A DNA stretch of 64,000 nucleotides from Muraenolepis orangiensis. Lineage: Eukaryota; Chordata; Actinopteri; Gadiformes; Muraenolepididae. Location of the stretch: the NCBI GenBank assembly GCA_027704905.1, contig CM051000.1:14112514-14176513 (forward strand). Direction: 5' to 3'. Numbering within the stretch: the first letter of the stretch is position 1; each line of letters starts with the position of its first letter. This document shows positions 13,487 through 24,387 of this stretch, in pieces. The notes under the pieces are model-generated. The model ran no database searches. It was not told the origin of the DNA and was given only the letters and a program-made list of their open reading frames with translations. The position numbers and the translations under genes were made by a program.

Positions 13487-13498
13487 ACACCACACACC
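13342..13498. repeat. Interrupted (CA)n with CCA phase breaks
   Basis: About 157 bp of CA repeats, broken by CC at several places and preceded by a GC alternation. The Cys-Val and His-Thr open frames on both strands are repeat artefacts. Confidence 0.95.
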
Positions 13499-14740
13499 AA
13501 TTAACATGGGTATGATTAGCAGGAGTACTGATTAAAAAAAACTAAAGCATCGTCTTCCCATAGTCGGAAACCCAGCGAACACATAAATAAGATAATATAG
13601 ATATTAGATAGATAAACTGTAGCCGATGGGATGACAAGCTTAAACGTCCCGTCCAGAGATCATCGCTCTTAAACAAAGTGTTTGTAAAGTTTAAAATCAA
13701 ACCCGTGTAGTCGACTGGCCACTGTCTGAAACCTCCATCTGGCCACTCTCTGAAATGAGTTTCTCTCAGAGTGCAGATGAATACCTCCATCACGAAACAG
13801 GAAACCCTGCGTGACTCCCCTCACACTTGCTGGATCCAGTTCAAGACATGATTAGTCTCTCCCCAGAGGTTCGGCGATAGTATTGTCCAACTTCTGGATC
13901 CGAGTTTAGGTGGTAATAGATCTGTGCACATGGATGAGGCCAATTCAATATGATATGCATTTAAAACACTATTTAACACTCACCCACTACTTGGTATTCT
14001 AAAATACTGTGTTACATGCCATACATGACTATTTAAGTACCTGGTCTCTCAGAACCCAACAAAAGGTTGTTCATAAGCAAAGTGTGAGACACAATGGGCT
14101 TCGGCTACAGAAAGCTTTGCCAGCCATGGACAAAATGAAACCAATCCTCCCATTTCCCACATCCAAATTGAGCCTCTTGTATGTAGCCACAGCTATCCAG
14201 GCTACCTTTAATTTGACAGTGGGGGGGGCAATAGAGCTATAGCCGTCCTCTTTGAAAGATATCACCCTCGTATCCGATGAATAATTCAGAGGAAATAATT
14301 CCGGTGTGGTTCCTGTGCAGCGGGACGAGTGTCTCGCCGCCTCCACTGCGAGGACAGCCGGGGGAACTCATACATAAAAGATGAAAGGTTTGATAGCCAG
14401 AGCCATGGACCCTCGCGATCCTGCCTGGCTTGGCTGCACCAGGTCTGTGAGCCGGCCAGGGCCTCCTCTGGGCACTGGCTGCATGGGGCACACTCTGTGA
14501 TATCTGTGCCACATGAAACTAAAAAAGACCAGGGCTAAAAATAGCCCCTGCTATTTACAAGGGTACCATGCTGCAAATTCAGTGTAGTATGGTTCCTTTT
14601 TAAAAAGGCACATTTTTTACTTCTCCTTTTAATGCCTTATTTTTGGTCGGCAGCAGTGATGTTAACGCAAATACATTTTGCACCCATCTGTATTTTTACA
14701 TTTTCATAATCCCCTACCATGTTCCTCAAGAAGAAAAAAA

Positions 14741-14741
<1 letters not shown>

Positions 14742-14786
<45 letters not shown>
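14742..14786. repeat. (TA)n microsatellite
   Basis: A pure TA run, followed by a short ACAC patch and TATATA. Confidence 0.95.
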
Positions 14787-14789
<3 letters not shown>

Positions 14790-15104
14790 CACACACAGTA
14801 TATATAGCGGTTTGAAGGCAGCATAATCTGCCACTGCAAACTCCATGCAACTGTCCTACATTCACTGTTCTCCTTTTCACTTTCTCTTTCAGGCAGACCC
14901 ATCTCCCGAGTAAGAGCACTGACTGATCCATTTGAGGGGAGCCAAACCCCTTCGCATGCCCAATTGCCTGGCACAAACATGATAACATTTCAGACGACCA
15001 TATCAAAGATTGGCATACTGCTGCCTTCTAAAACAGGAGTAACATGCACATTGCTGATATGCGACGAATGAAAGCAGCAGGTGGTAAAGTGTGGATGGGT
15101 CCCC

Positions 15105-15188
15105 GGTAATTTCAGCCTCACTGCCTTCCCAAGGTAACTCTCTTCAGCCTTACTGGTAATTTCAGCCTCACTGCCTTCCCAAGGTAAC
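15105..15188 (+). repeat. Local tandem duplication, 50-bp period
   Basis: The block GGTAATTTCAGCCTCACTGC plus its continuation CTTCCCAAGGTAAC occurs at 15105 and again at 15155. Confidence 0.85.
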
Positions 15189-17440
15189 CCAGGAGTGTGG
15201 GTCTGAAAGAAGAGCCACCCAAACTGTTTTGGGGGCGATTGCCTTTGGCACTCACTCGTAATTAATTCCACCTTCACGGAGGTAAATACGAATCAGATAA
15301 CATTTCTGAGACAATCACATTGTGTAAAAATGTATTGTAGATGTTTCAATGTGTGTTTAAAGACTGATTTGTTTAAGGTTTGGTTTTGGATTAACGACAG
15401 GGGCAGGTATGGTGTGTAAGCACACAGTCCACAACTCAAATGCAAAGGACCCCAGAAAGCATCCAACATGGAGTGTATTTAGTAATATAATCACCTCCAA
15501 TGCCTACAGAGACACCTGCACTTTTTCATTTAGTTAAAAATATGTTTCTCTCGCGTTTGAAAGAGTATAACCTCTGTCTCCGCCTTGTGTGCTCTTCTCT
15601 TCAGGAAATCTCTTCCTTTTTTTGCCACACACAATAAAAGTGTCCTGGATGCTTTGTGGTTAAACACAATCATATTTGATCATCTGGGTTGTTCCATCTT
15701 CTGTTTGTGTGAGGTCTATGCCTTGAAGGCTAAACAATGGGCCAATACACTCTGATGAGGACCTCCCTATGTGTTCCCCAAGCCTCTTATTCTCACAATC
15801 TTTGGCAATAAGATGATGAGGTCCTGGGTTGATATGGACTAACCAGACAATGTTAGCGTCTTACACTCTGGGCTTCTGGGTTTGAATAAAGGAAAGTGAG
15901 TGGCACCATTCACCGCATTTGTACTGCTACTGGACTTTGTACAGTTTTGGATCCACCAGAGACAGGTCATCTGAGGAAGTCAGAAAAGTAATTTCAGGCT
16001 TGGATGCCGGTTTTGCATGTTGCATTTCAGTTCTCATAATGCACACAAGCTGACAAGTGGTAATAATAGGGAGCTACCACCACCAGCACCACCACAAACA
16101 CACAAAAGGCTTAACCTGAAAGCCTGGAGTGGACAAAGATTAGCTTAAACTAAAACACTAACCAATATTTGGATTTTGTCAGTGTGATCTTACCGTTAGC
16201 CATGTTCAAATATAATCATATATCACTGTCTTCCACTCATCCTAACTCATCCAGAATCGAGGTCACCGCCTCCCTCAACAAGTTGCAGTGACTGTACTCC
16301 ACGCCACAAAGGAGATGCCTACAAGCTGCTGGTAATTCCAAAATAAAGACAACAATAACAACATTCTAATCCAATCCCTCTCTCTCCTAATCCACCTAAT
16401 GGTGGAGTCCAAATGACTCCACCAACATCCCCACAGAATGATTTCCACCAACATCATTAAAACACACAGCCGGCCCCACATCTGATGCAATTAAACAGCT
16501 GGAGTGTACAGTGTTAAGCACAGAACAAAACCTCAATTAATATTTACAGTCCCACATACTGCCTTCAGCATTTTCCATAAGTAAATACATATCCCCCCTG
16601 GCTGTAGGACTGGATTACAGACAGCTTTGGCTGGTCTTTCCCCACATCACAATTTCCACCTTCATGGGGGGGGGCGGTCAGTGAGTGGAACTGGGGATGT
16701 CATCTTCCCAAGCAGACTGGTGGCCCGCCAACAGCCTCTCTTTTCATCCATACATACGGAAACAGCAGGGATCCAATCATCTAAATACATTTGTTAATAC
16801 CACAATCTGTGTGATGGGATTCCTAACCCCATATTATTTTAACTGCTGCGCCTGTGTTGCTAATGTCCCGTCTTGCTTCCCTCTTCCTAAATGAGAAGCT
16901 ACGCTTCCAACTGCTCTGTTATTGTTTTCATTAGCAGCCCAATTCAGTTTGACCTTTTTGGGTTGAAAGATGATTCACGATGGGCTCCTGTGGACGCACA
17001 CACCCGTGGCCCGTGTGTGCGCGCACGCACACACGCACACACTATATGCATAGGAAAGTCAAAATTCTGGTGAAGTAAATGCATCAATGCAAAGCAATGT
17101 CAAGTAAATTAAAGTTAAAGGAATTTAAGTGATGACCAAATGATTATAACCAACTACTACACCGTACATCGCATTAAGTAACCTGTGAACAACCCAGACA
17201 TGCAGTCGGAAGTTACAGCACAGCGCCAATTAACAGCTAGAACGGTGGTTTCAGTGTAAAAGCAATTATTAAAGACTGGAAGGGTAGATGTAGGGTGTGA
17301 GGATGATAAATTCAACGTTGAAAATGCCCAGCGATACGCTGTGACCAAAAGGTGTGACATTGATAACACTCAGGAAACACACACGCATATTATCACACAC
17401 ACACACCACACACACACCACACACACCACCCACGATTTAC
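15189..17440. other. Unassigned sequence, probable NELL intron 2
   Basis: No exon or repeat family was recognised. Short CA-rich patches lie at 17015-17042 and 17393-17429, the latter close to the exon 2 splice donor. The sequence 13499-15104, outside the listed repeats, is likewise unassigned. Confidence 0.35.
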
Positions 17441-17569
17441 CTCGAAACAAGAAGGCTTTGCTGCTGTTGTGTAGCCCCGCGACTTGAGTAATTCCATAGG
17501 TGGCATTTGCCAGGTCAAGTTCATTGATGATATCAATCTGGTAATCTTGATCTGATCCAAAACCCAAAA
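17441..17569 (-). CDS. nell1: NELL-family gene, coding exon 2 (mature N-terminus)
   Basis: This 129-bp exon encodes 42 whole codons plus split codons at both ends. It includes GFGSDQDYQIDIINELDLAN and ITQVAGLHNSSKAFLF. NELL proteins are secreted glycoproteins with a laminin-G/thrombospondin-N domain, VWC and EGF modules, involved in neural and skeletal signalling. This matches the opening of the thrombospondin-N domain, and from memory it fits NELL1 better than NELL2. Splice sites on the minus strand are canonical: acceptor CCTTTTTCAACAG and donor CGAG|GTAAAT. Both junctions are phase 1, and the first completes a Val codon with exon 1. A NELL3-type paralogue is possible. The next exon is not seen, as expected if it lies beyond a large intron. 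Confidence 0.85.
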
Positions 17570-18005
17570 CTGTTGAAAAAGGACGTCCAATAATGTGTAA
17601 CTGACATGATGATGTACATACAAACATTGGTTTGACAAATATCCTCTGTACATTAATATTGTTATTCATAAATAGAAAATAAAAAGTATATTGGGGATGC
17701 AATTGCAGGAAGCTCAAATAAAATACATATATTTGTTTGGTTTGTTATTTTACTATGCCTGTTTGCTTCATGAGCTATGTGTGTTGCGCAGAAATAGCAC
17801 TACAATTTACGCACAATAATCGGCCTTGATTTAGTGTAATACAAGCAATGGATTGTAACGTAACCTAAGTCAACGGCGGTCGACTAACGACATGCCTGCG
17901 CACAAGGTGCAAATAATTGGCCAGCAAGGTAAATCAGACCAGGTGTGTATTAAAAACCATAACAGCATTATGGGTGTATATAATGTTAACACATGCCAGA
18001 CGTAC
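17570..18005 (-). other. NELL intron 1 (436 bp)
   Basis: It runs from GTACGT after exon 1 to a pyrimidine tract and CAG before exon 2. It is short and free of recognised transposons, unlike the surrounding sequence. Confidence 0.75.
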
Positions 18006-18054
18006 CTGGTTTTGTAAAGAAGAAAAGAGATATCAAAGTCACGGAAATATCCAT
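18006..18054 (-). CDS. nell1: NELL-family gene, coding exon 1 (signal peptide)
   Basis: The frame starting at the ATG at 18054 reads MDISVTLISLFFFTKP and then splits a codon at CCAG|GTACGT. The spliced product continues as Val-Leu-Gly-Phe-Gly in exon 2. The hydrophobic run VTLISLFFF is a plausible secretion signal just ahead of the mature N-terminus, as in NELL proteins. G follows the ATG. An in-frame ATG further upstream at 18168 would add 38 residues and bury the signal peptide, so the downstream ATG is preferred. The exon is recognised by its splice phase and its link to exon 2, since signal peptides are poorly conserved. Confidence 0.75.
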
Positions 18055-18232
18055 TTGTGTTGTGTTCTGCTGTACAGTTTCCTCAGATGGTGCCGATGCC
18101 CGTGCGCTCAAACAGCAGTCAACTGTGGCCGCTGCGATCCGACTGACGCTCAGAGAGCTGCTCTCCACGTTGCGGAGCAGCGGACCGGTCCACTACACGA
18201 GAGTAGGGGGTCCTACGCTTCACTTTTAAATG
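18055..18232 (-). promoter_or_regulatory. Probable 5' UTR and core promoter of the NELL gene
   Basis: Upstream of the ATG on the minus strand lies about 150 bp of relatively GC-rich sequence. Beyond it is an ATTTAAAAG TATA-like box at about 18224-18232. This would put the transcription start roughly at 18195-18205 and give a 5' UTR of about 150 bases. It is inferred from position and composition only. Confidence 0.4.
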
Positions 18233-19344
18233 ATCTTATCACTTAAAAATGAAAGAATTCACTCGCAACCCCTCATAACGAGATGAATCATTATGTATTA
18301 TTTTATACGTCAATAAGATGAGACTAGGCAGGGCAGAATAGGGTTATTACGGAAAGCATATTTTATGTTTACCCCTTTACCACAAAATGCAACGGTTCGA
18401 TTTTGGAGCAGAGAAAGGCGACCCAAAAAAAGTCTGTACAATTAACGAAACGAACATATTAGCAATACCCGCTCATACAATATGCAACATATCTCCAAAG
18501 ACATTATATTGGGACGTTGGACTCGTTGCGTAAATTACCAGTGCTTGCAGTTTTTTATCACGCTGCGGAACATTGCTTTTGTTGAAATGTTATTGAGATT
18601 AAACGGCCCGCCGTGCAGAATAAATGCTTCGCCATAGGCTATATATCAGCACAGAAATAGGCTAGGATCCTCCGATTCCCATCATCTGCACGTCGAGCTC
18701 CTCCTCGATCACTCTCTTCCTCCAACTATTTTCTTCCCTTGAAGTAATGGTGTGTCGTTCGCGAACGAACGACTCTTCACGAACGAATCTTTTCAGTGAC
18801 CGAGAACGATTCGTTCATTCCCATCTTCCGTTTAATTTGTTCGTTCACTTCTTTGGCTTTTTTTTATTATTGGTTTGCCGCAGACTTATTAAAGTGCCTC
18901 GTTGGCAGGATCGCTCCCTGATTCAACTGTGGAGCAGTATAGGGAGGGCTGTAGCCCAAAAGAGTGAAATAAGTCTTTCTCCGTGTCCGACTCAGTAAAA
19001 GAGTCGGATGTCAACAAGTGATTCATGAACTAATAACAAACAAACTACTTAGGAAAGAACTGGAAGTGGGAACGGGAGTCGACAGGTTTTGTCATTCCCA
19101 TTTATAATTGTTATTATTATTATTATTGTTTTTTTATTGCATTTGCTGTTCTTTGAAAACAATAAAGACTGACATTACTTGAATTTCTGTGGTGAAGTGC
19201 GAAAATATTTTCAATATATTTATACAAATATTAATTCTCATAATTTATTGGTGATAGTGAGTTTATGGTTTAAAACTAGCCTAATAATTTAGCGTGATTA
19301 ATAGGCATTCTTTATACAAAACAGTTTACAGGACACAGGTTGAA
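18233..19344. other. Upstream flank with GAACGA-rich patch
   Basis: No gene recognised. At 18755-18850 there are many GAACGA/TTCGTTC motifs in both orientations, typical of subterminal repeats of some hAT elements. No paired termini were found. AATAAAG and a TTATTA run follow near 19105-19170. Confidence 0.35.
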
Positions 19345-20241
19345 TGACCAACTTTATTAACAAACTATTACCGGATCACTACACTACCCCCCCACCACAA
19401 AGTTCCTCGCCCACGAGGAACAAATAAAACTTCCAGGCACAACAACTAAACACCACATCATAGCAGAGATAAAGTTACACAAACTGCTTTAAACCAAAAA
19501 AAACATAAACAGATGTTAAACTAGGAATATCTGGGTGGACTAACATCACTTCCAGTGAGACCAGGGCACATTCTTGCCCTCTACAGGAACCGAGGGGTCT
19601 CACTACTAACCCTAACTTCTCACCTAACACACAAAGTCTCTGAACTGACTTGGGGGTCTCTTCTGCCTACTCGGCAGGGGGGCTGGGGTCAAAGGGACAG
19701 GGGGCACCGGTTCTGGACTGGGCGGAGCAATGGGGAAGAAAATGGGGAAAGACTCAGTCACTGATGGGGGGCCGCTGCTCTGACCGCCTGGGGACCTGGG
19801 TGGGGGTATCGAGGGGGGGGGGGGGGTGCTGTAGACAAATGCCCTGGGGTCCCTTGTTCAAGCGACTCCTCTTTAAGGGGCCATCCTGTCTCTGTGGAGT
19901 ACAACTTTTCTCCCGTTGGGTGGCAGCTGCACCCTGTAGACAACTTCTCCCACCCTCTCCAGTACTCTGCAGGGACCCACCAACAGGCTTTCAAGCTTCG
20001 GGCACCGGCCCTTTTTCCGTTGGGGGCTGTAGACCCAGACAAGCTCCCCAGCCTTGAAGTGCTGACCTTTTGTTCTTGTGTCAGTGTTCTGTTTCTGTCT
20101 TGTTTCTTTGCTGCTGGCCTCGGGCAAAAGCGTGAGCTGAATCGAGGTGGTCCTTAAGTCTCCTGGCATACTCAGGCCCAGGGGGAGTGTCCAGGGAATC
20201 CGGCGGCTGACCAAACGCTAAAATGCCAGGAAAGTGGAGCT

Positions 20242-20826
20242 CCCTCCCTAGCATGAGGAGGGCCGGTGAACAGGCTGAGGACTCATGCTGGTGCTGAGAA
20301 GTGAGGATGGCCCTCTCTCGGCTAATCCATCGCTCTGAGGCTGCAAAGGGGAGGTGCAAGTTTTGTGCATGCCCAGTTGTGTGCACATTGAGGCAAACAC
20401 CCGGGACTCAAAGTTCCTCCCCTGGTCACTATGCAGGATCTCCGGCACTCCAAACCGGCTGAACATGCCCCCGACCAAGGCATCTGCGACTGTTTCTGCC
20501 TCCCTAGCATGAGGAGGGCAGGTAAACAGGCCGAGGACTCCTGAACTGTAGAGCGACATGCCATGTGCACCAGGGGCAGATGATCATCTCAGTCACGCTA
20601 GTGCTGAGACGTGAGGATGGCCAGCTGCTGGCCCATGGTGCGGTGAAATCTCTCGACTGATCCGTCACTCTGAGGCCGCAAGAGGGAGGTGCGAGTGTTG
20701 TGCATGCCCAGTTGTGTACACATTGAGGCAAACACCAGGGAGTCAATGTTCCTCCCCTGGTCACTATGCAAGGTCTCCGGCACTCGAAACCGGCTGAACA
20801 TGCCCCCGACTAGGGCATCTACGACT
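20242..20826 (-). repeat. Diverged tandem duplication inside the integrase core
   Basis: Two copies, about 20242-20505 and 20503-20826, both encode the block with VPE, LHSDQGRN, ASMCTQLGMH and the following residues. They differ by many substitutions and by a roughly 60-bp length difference. The right-hand copy keeps VERFHRT; the left-hand copy has LAERG at the equivalent place. Confidence 0.8.
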
Positions 20827-21650
20827 ATGTTTCTGCATCCTGATCAGGGTGGGCATACGCCTCTGGCCATTTTGTGAAATAGTCAATGGCATTGAGAACG
20901 TAGCGGTTACCCCTGTTTGACTGAGGTAGTAGTCCCACCACATCAACTGCTAATCTCTCCATCGGGACCCCCATGGGTAACTGATGAAGCGGCGCATGGG
21001 AATGACCAGGGGGGCCCTTACGAGCCATACAGAGGTCACAGCTGTGACAACAGTCTTCAACATCCCTCCTGCACTGCCTCCAGTATCAACTCTGGCGAAG
21101 GCAGTGGAGAGTCTTAGTGACGCCAAAGTGCCCAGAACCAGCACTCCTCCTACACAAACGCCACTCGCGTCCGTGTCCAGGGTGAATTGCAGGGTGGGGT
21201 CGGCTGGAGCGAGAACTGGAGTCTCACTTAAAGGTGTCAAACGCTCCTTGACATTGTTCACTCCAAAAAAAGTCAGTGTCCTTCTGTAGCAGCTGGAACA
21301 GGGGTGCAGCAGTGCAAGCAAAACCCTGTACAAACCATCATAGTACGAGGCCAGGCTCAAGAAACTCTTCAGCTGCTTCTGGTTGCGAGGATTGGGCCTG
21401 TCCGCGACCGCCTGCAACTTCTCTTGCCGATGCCTTTGCCCCCTACTTTGTGCCCCAGGAAAGTGACCTCTCCCTGCATGAAATGGCACTTCTCTGGGTG
21501 TAGCTTCAAGCCAGCGGCTCTGATCCTTTCCAGCACCAGTCGTAGAGTTCCCAGGGCCGCCTCTAACAAGCTGCCAGGCTGCCAGGATGTCGTCTAGGTA
21601 GACCAAGAATTGCTGACGAGGAATATCAGACAGCACAAACAACACAAACA

Positions 21651-21910
21651 CAAACAAAAATCTGGAGGATTGAGTCCTCTTTATTGGTCACATACATGTA
21701 AACATACAGTGAAATGTGTTCTCTGCATTTAACCCACCCTAGTATTAGGAGCAGTGGGCAGCTATTTATACAGCGCCCGGGGAGCAGTTAGGGTTAGGGT
21801 GTCTTCCTCAAGGACATCTCAACAGTTTTTGCTAGGAGGAGCCGGGGATCACACCAGCAACCTTCCGGTTGTGAGGCAACCGCTCTACCTCCTGAGCTAT
21901 ACTGCCGCCC
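21651..21910 (-). mobile_element. tRNA-derived SINE inserted in Gypsy RT
   Basis: Same family as the SINE at 11023-11299, with the tRNA-like head at the right end (ACTGCCGCCC) and the tail at the left. It separates the FGLCNAPDTFV part of RT from the YLDDIL part, so it entered after the Gypsy copy. A clean target duplication is not obvious. Loosely similar AAC(A/C)ACACAAA lies near both sides. Confidence 0.87.
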
Positions 21911-22730
21911 TGTTTATCAACCACACAAAGGTGTCAGGGGCATTACAAAGGCCAAAGCTGAGGACATTGAACTGCCACAACCCCTGCCCGGTGCAGAAAG
22001 CTTTTTTTGGTCTGGCTTCTGGGGCAAGAGGGACCTGATAATACCCACTGCGGAGGTCCAAGGACGAGAACCAAGACAACCCGAGACCAGGTCCAGGGAC
22101 TCGTCGATGCGGGGAAGGGGGTATGAGTCTTTCTTGGTGACCCCGTTCACTGGCCTTTAGTCTGAACATAGCCGCCAGCAACCTGTCTTTGGGACCATGA
22201 TGACAGCTGCGGCCCACGGACTGTCAGAGGGCTCGATGATGTCTGCCTTCAACATGCTCTGCACTGCATCATCAAAAGCCTGCTGACGGGCCAGTGGGAG
22301 GCGGCGAGGACAACACTTGATGGGGCGTGTGTCTCCTGTATCGATTTTGTGTTCAACTAGATGAGTTCGGCCAACCTCCTCCTCACTCATGGCGAAACTG
22401 CCCCAGAACTCTAGCAGCAGCTGCCAAAACTTCTCCTGCTGCATTGGATTAAGGCCGCCACAGTTCTTCCTCCACTCCTCCAATACTGCAGACTGAGCCT
22501 CTCCCCCAGGGTAGCTGGGGAAAAGCTGGGGCAGGATGGGGGAGAGCTGGGGCTGGGTCGGGGAGAGCTGGGCCTGGGTGGCACAGAATGGGGGTGACAG
22601 GTGAGTCGTTGCCCTGAGTGGGCGTCACCAGGGATAAGGGCAAGGGAGTGGGATTGGTTACAACAGTTTCTAGGGTACTCACTGGGTGTGTTGGGGGCCT
22701 CCCAGGAGGCTCCGCAGGGTTGTGACAATG

Positions 22731-23783
22731 AATGCGTTGTGCAGAGAGTTGGTCTTAACTTTTATCATTACACTGACAGCTCTCGGTTTTTTGGTTTTGT
22801 CTATCAAAAGCCCCTTAGGTGTGTCTGTCTCTGTACTAACCTACAAATAGCCTATGTGCAATAATCCACCATCAAGGACGTTCATGGCACAACCCATGAA
22901 CGTAAACCGCATCCCATTTCAGTCTGGGGTCAGGAGAAGGCCATGCCTGTTAAGAGCTACTGACATAATGACCAATACTTTCTCTTCACACTGAAGACAC
23001 TGTCTGCTGCTCTCATTGCTCTGCCGCTCCCCTGTGTGTGCATCCACACCGGGGCGAGTTCCTACAGCTGGTCTCAGCACTAATAAACATATTTTATTTG
23101 GGGAGTGGGGGGGAGCTGGATAAAAGTGATTTGAGCCTCCGGGCTTTCGAGGCGGTTTATCGACACCGAAGCATAAACTGACAAGCAAATCCCGAAATAG
23201 AACAACGAGACCAAGTCTGCTCCATTGAAAATATGTAATATAACCATGTGAAAAGGATATTCAAAATCATTCAAATGTTGCTGAAAAGCAGTTGGTTTAT
23301 CGTAACAAACTGAAAATGCATTTAAAAGCTGCGTGCATTCATAATAGTGTCATGTCTGGCTGTCAAGAACAACTATGCCTGTTCCCCGCTCGACCAATCG
23401 ATCAGCAGATGACTTGATGTAAACCTCTGCAGAGAAGGGCTCTGTGTTGTTAAGCTCTAGGAGGACTACATGTGTTTGGAAGGACCTCGACCGGCAAAAC
23501 AATGGGGTATGAGAGCTTTTACTTTGTTGATGAATGTGTTATACCTTAGCATTACCTAAGGTAGGCCTAAAATCATCCACCATCCATCTTTCATCTCTTG
23601 TAGCCTGCAATAGAAAACAGAAAAAGGAGAGGGGCAGAGCAAGACAATAAACTTATAAATGTCAACAAGATTATCTTCTCAATTCAGCCTCATTCTTCCA
23701 TGTTAGACACTATGATGCCTGCTACCACATGCCATTGGGATTTCAGAAGTTGTGCCAGTGGTCCAGTCTTATCAGTCAATATA
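22731..23783. other. Unassigned sequence
   Basis: No gene recognised. A 10-bp inverted repeat (ACGTTCATGG ... CCATGAACGT) lies at 22878-22903. Confidence 0.3.
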
Positions 23784-24387
23784 GGAAATGTCAGGATGAG
23801 GGGTGTGGGTTGGACCCCGAACGCAGACAACAGACACAGTGGAGCAATACGAAAAGCTATATTCAGTCCAGGGGTCAGGGTACCGGGAGGTAGTAGTCCG
23901 GGACGGGGGAGGAGTCTGCGTACCGGGAGGTCGAGGTGCGTAGTACCGAACGGGTAGTAGGCAGGCGACGGTTACCCGATAGACGGAAGAACAGGGACGA
24001 GTCAGAAGTCTCGATACCGTACGGTCGAGATGCGTAGTACCGAACGGGTAGTAGGCAGGCGACAGGTATCAGACAAGTAATCAGAATTACCGGGGCGCTC
24101 GTATGAACCAGGGTAACGCGAGACCGGCGGGTGACGCGGGATAGGTACCAGAACTGGATCTCCGGGACATCAGCCGCGATGTCCGTCCAGAATGTCCGAC
24201 GTGACGTGAACAACGTGCAGTACAACGTAACGACCTCACGCTGGGGTAAAGGATAGTCATAGTATATATACCCCAGGTGAGGTGATTAGCAATTAGACAG
24301 GGTAATAGTTGACAGGAGCGTGTGTGCGCCGCCAGCGCACATGGCTTGGCCACGCCCCCTGCCAACCACCGTAACCGTGACATGAAA
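23784..24387 (-). mobile_element. Solo LTR of the chromovirus family, minus strand
   Basis: The LTR itself is 23789-24382. Read on the minus strand it starts TGTCACGGTTACGGTGGTTG, like the LTRs of the element at 238-4429, and keeps the CGTTCGGTACTACGCA and ACCTCCCGGTA blocks. The right end (24383-24387) is TGAAA and the left flank is GGAAA, a near-matching 5-bp target site. No internal coding sequence adjoins it, so it is probably the product of LTR-LTR recombination. Confidence 0.85.

Larger units (their letters stand above)
19873..22728 (-). pseudogene. pol: Gypsy pol pseudogene (RT, RNase H, IN)
   Basis: Reading on the minus strand: a Pro-rich N-terminal spacer (22449-22682); RT fingers and palm (HKIDTGDTRPIKCCPRR; DLRSGYYQVPLAPEARPKKA; FGLCNAPDTFV); then the SINE; then the catalytic YLDDIL near 21590; the RT thumb (LHPEKCHFMQGEVTFLGHKV); and RNase H (FTLDTDASG). 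Integrase follows with AVDVVGLLP, HSDQGRNF and VERFHRT, giving the three catalytic acids. A C-terminal domain (HFKAGELVWVY) ends near 19873. Frames change several times, so it is dead. The domains are individually clear. Confidence 0.87.
19345..22730 (-). mobile_element. Ty3/Gypsy fragment, 5'-truncated, minus strand
   Basis: On the minus strand this reads RT, RNase H, integrase and integrase C-terminus in Gypsy order, then a polypurine tract (GGTGGGGGGG) and a probable 3' LTR start (TGTAGTGATCC) with AATAAAG near 19345-19390. Gag and protease are absent. No chromodomain is seen and the protein sequence is unlike the 238-4429 element, so it belongs to another Gypsy lineage. A SINE interrupts RT, and the integrase core is partly duplicated. 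Confidence 0.88.

Noticed and set aside
20825..21028. Host GIN1-like integrase-derived gene
   Set aside because: It lies between RT and a polypurine tract in a Gypsy order, with frame breaks and a duplication, so it is an element remnant.
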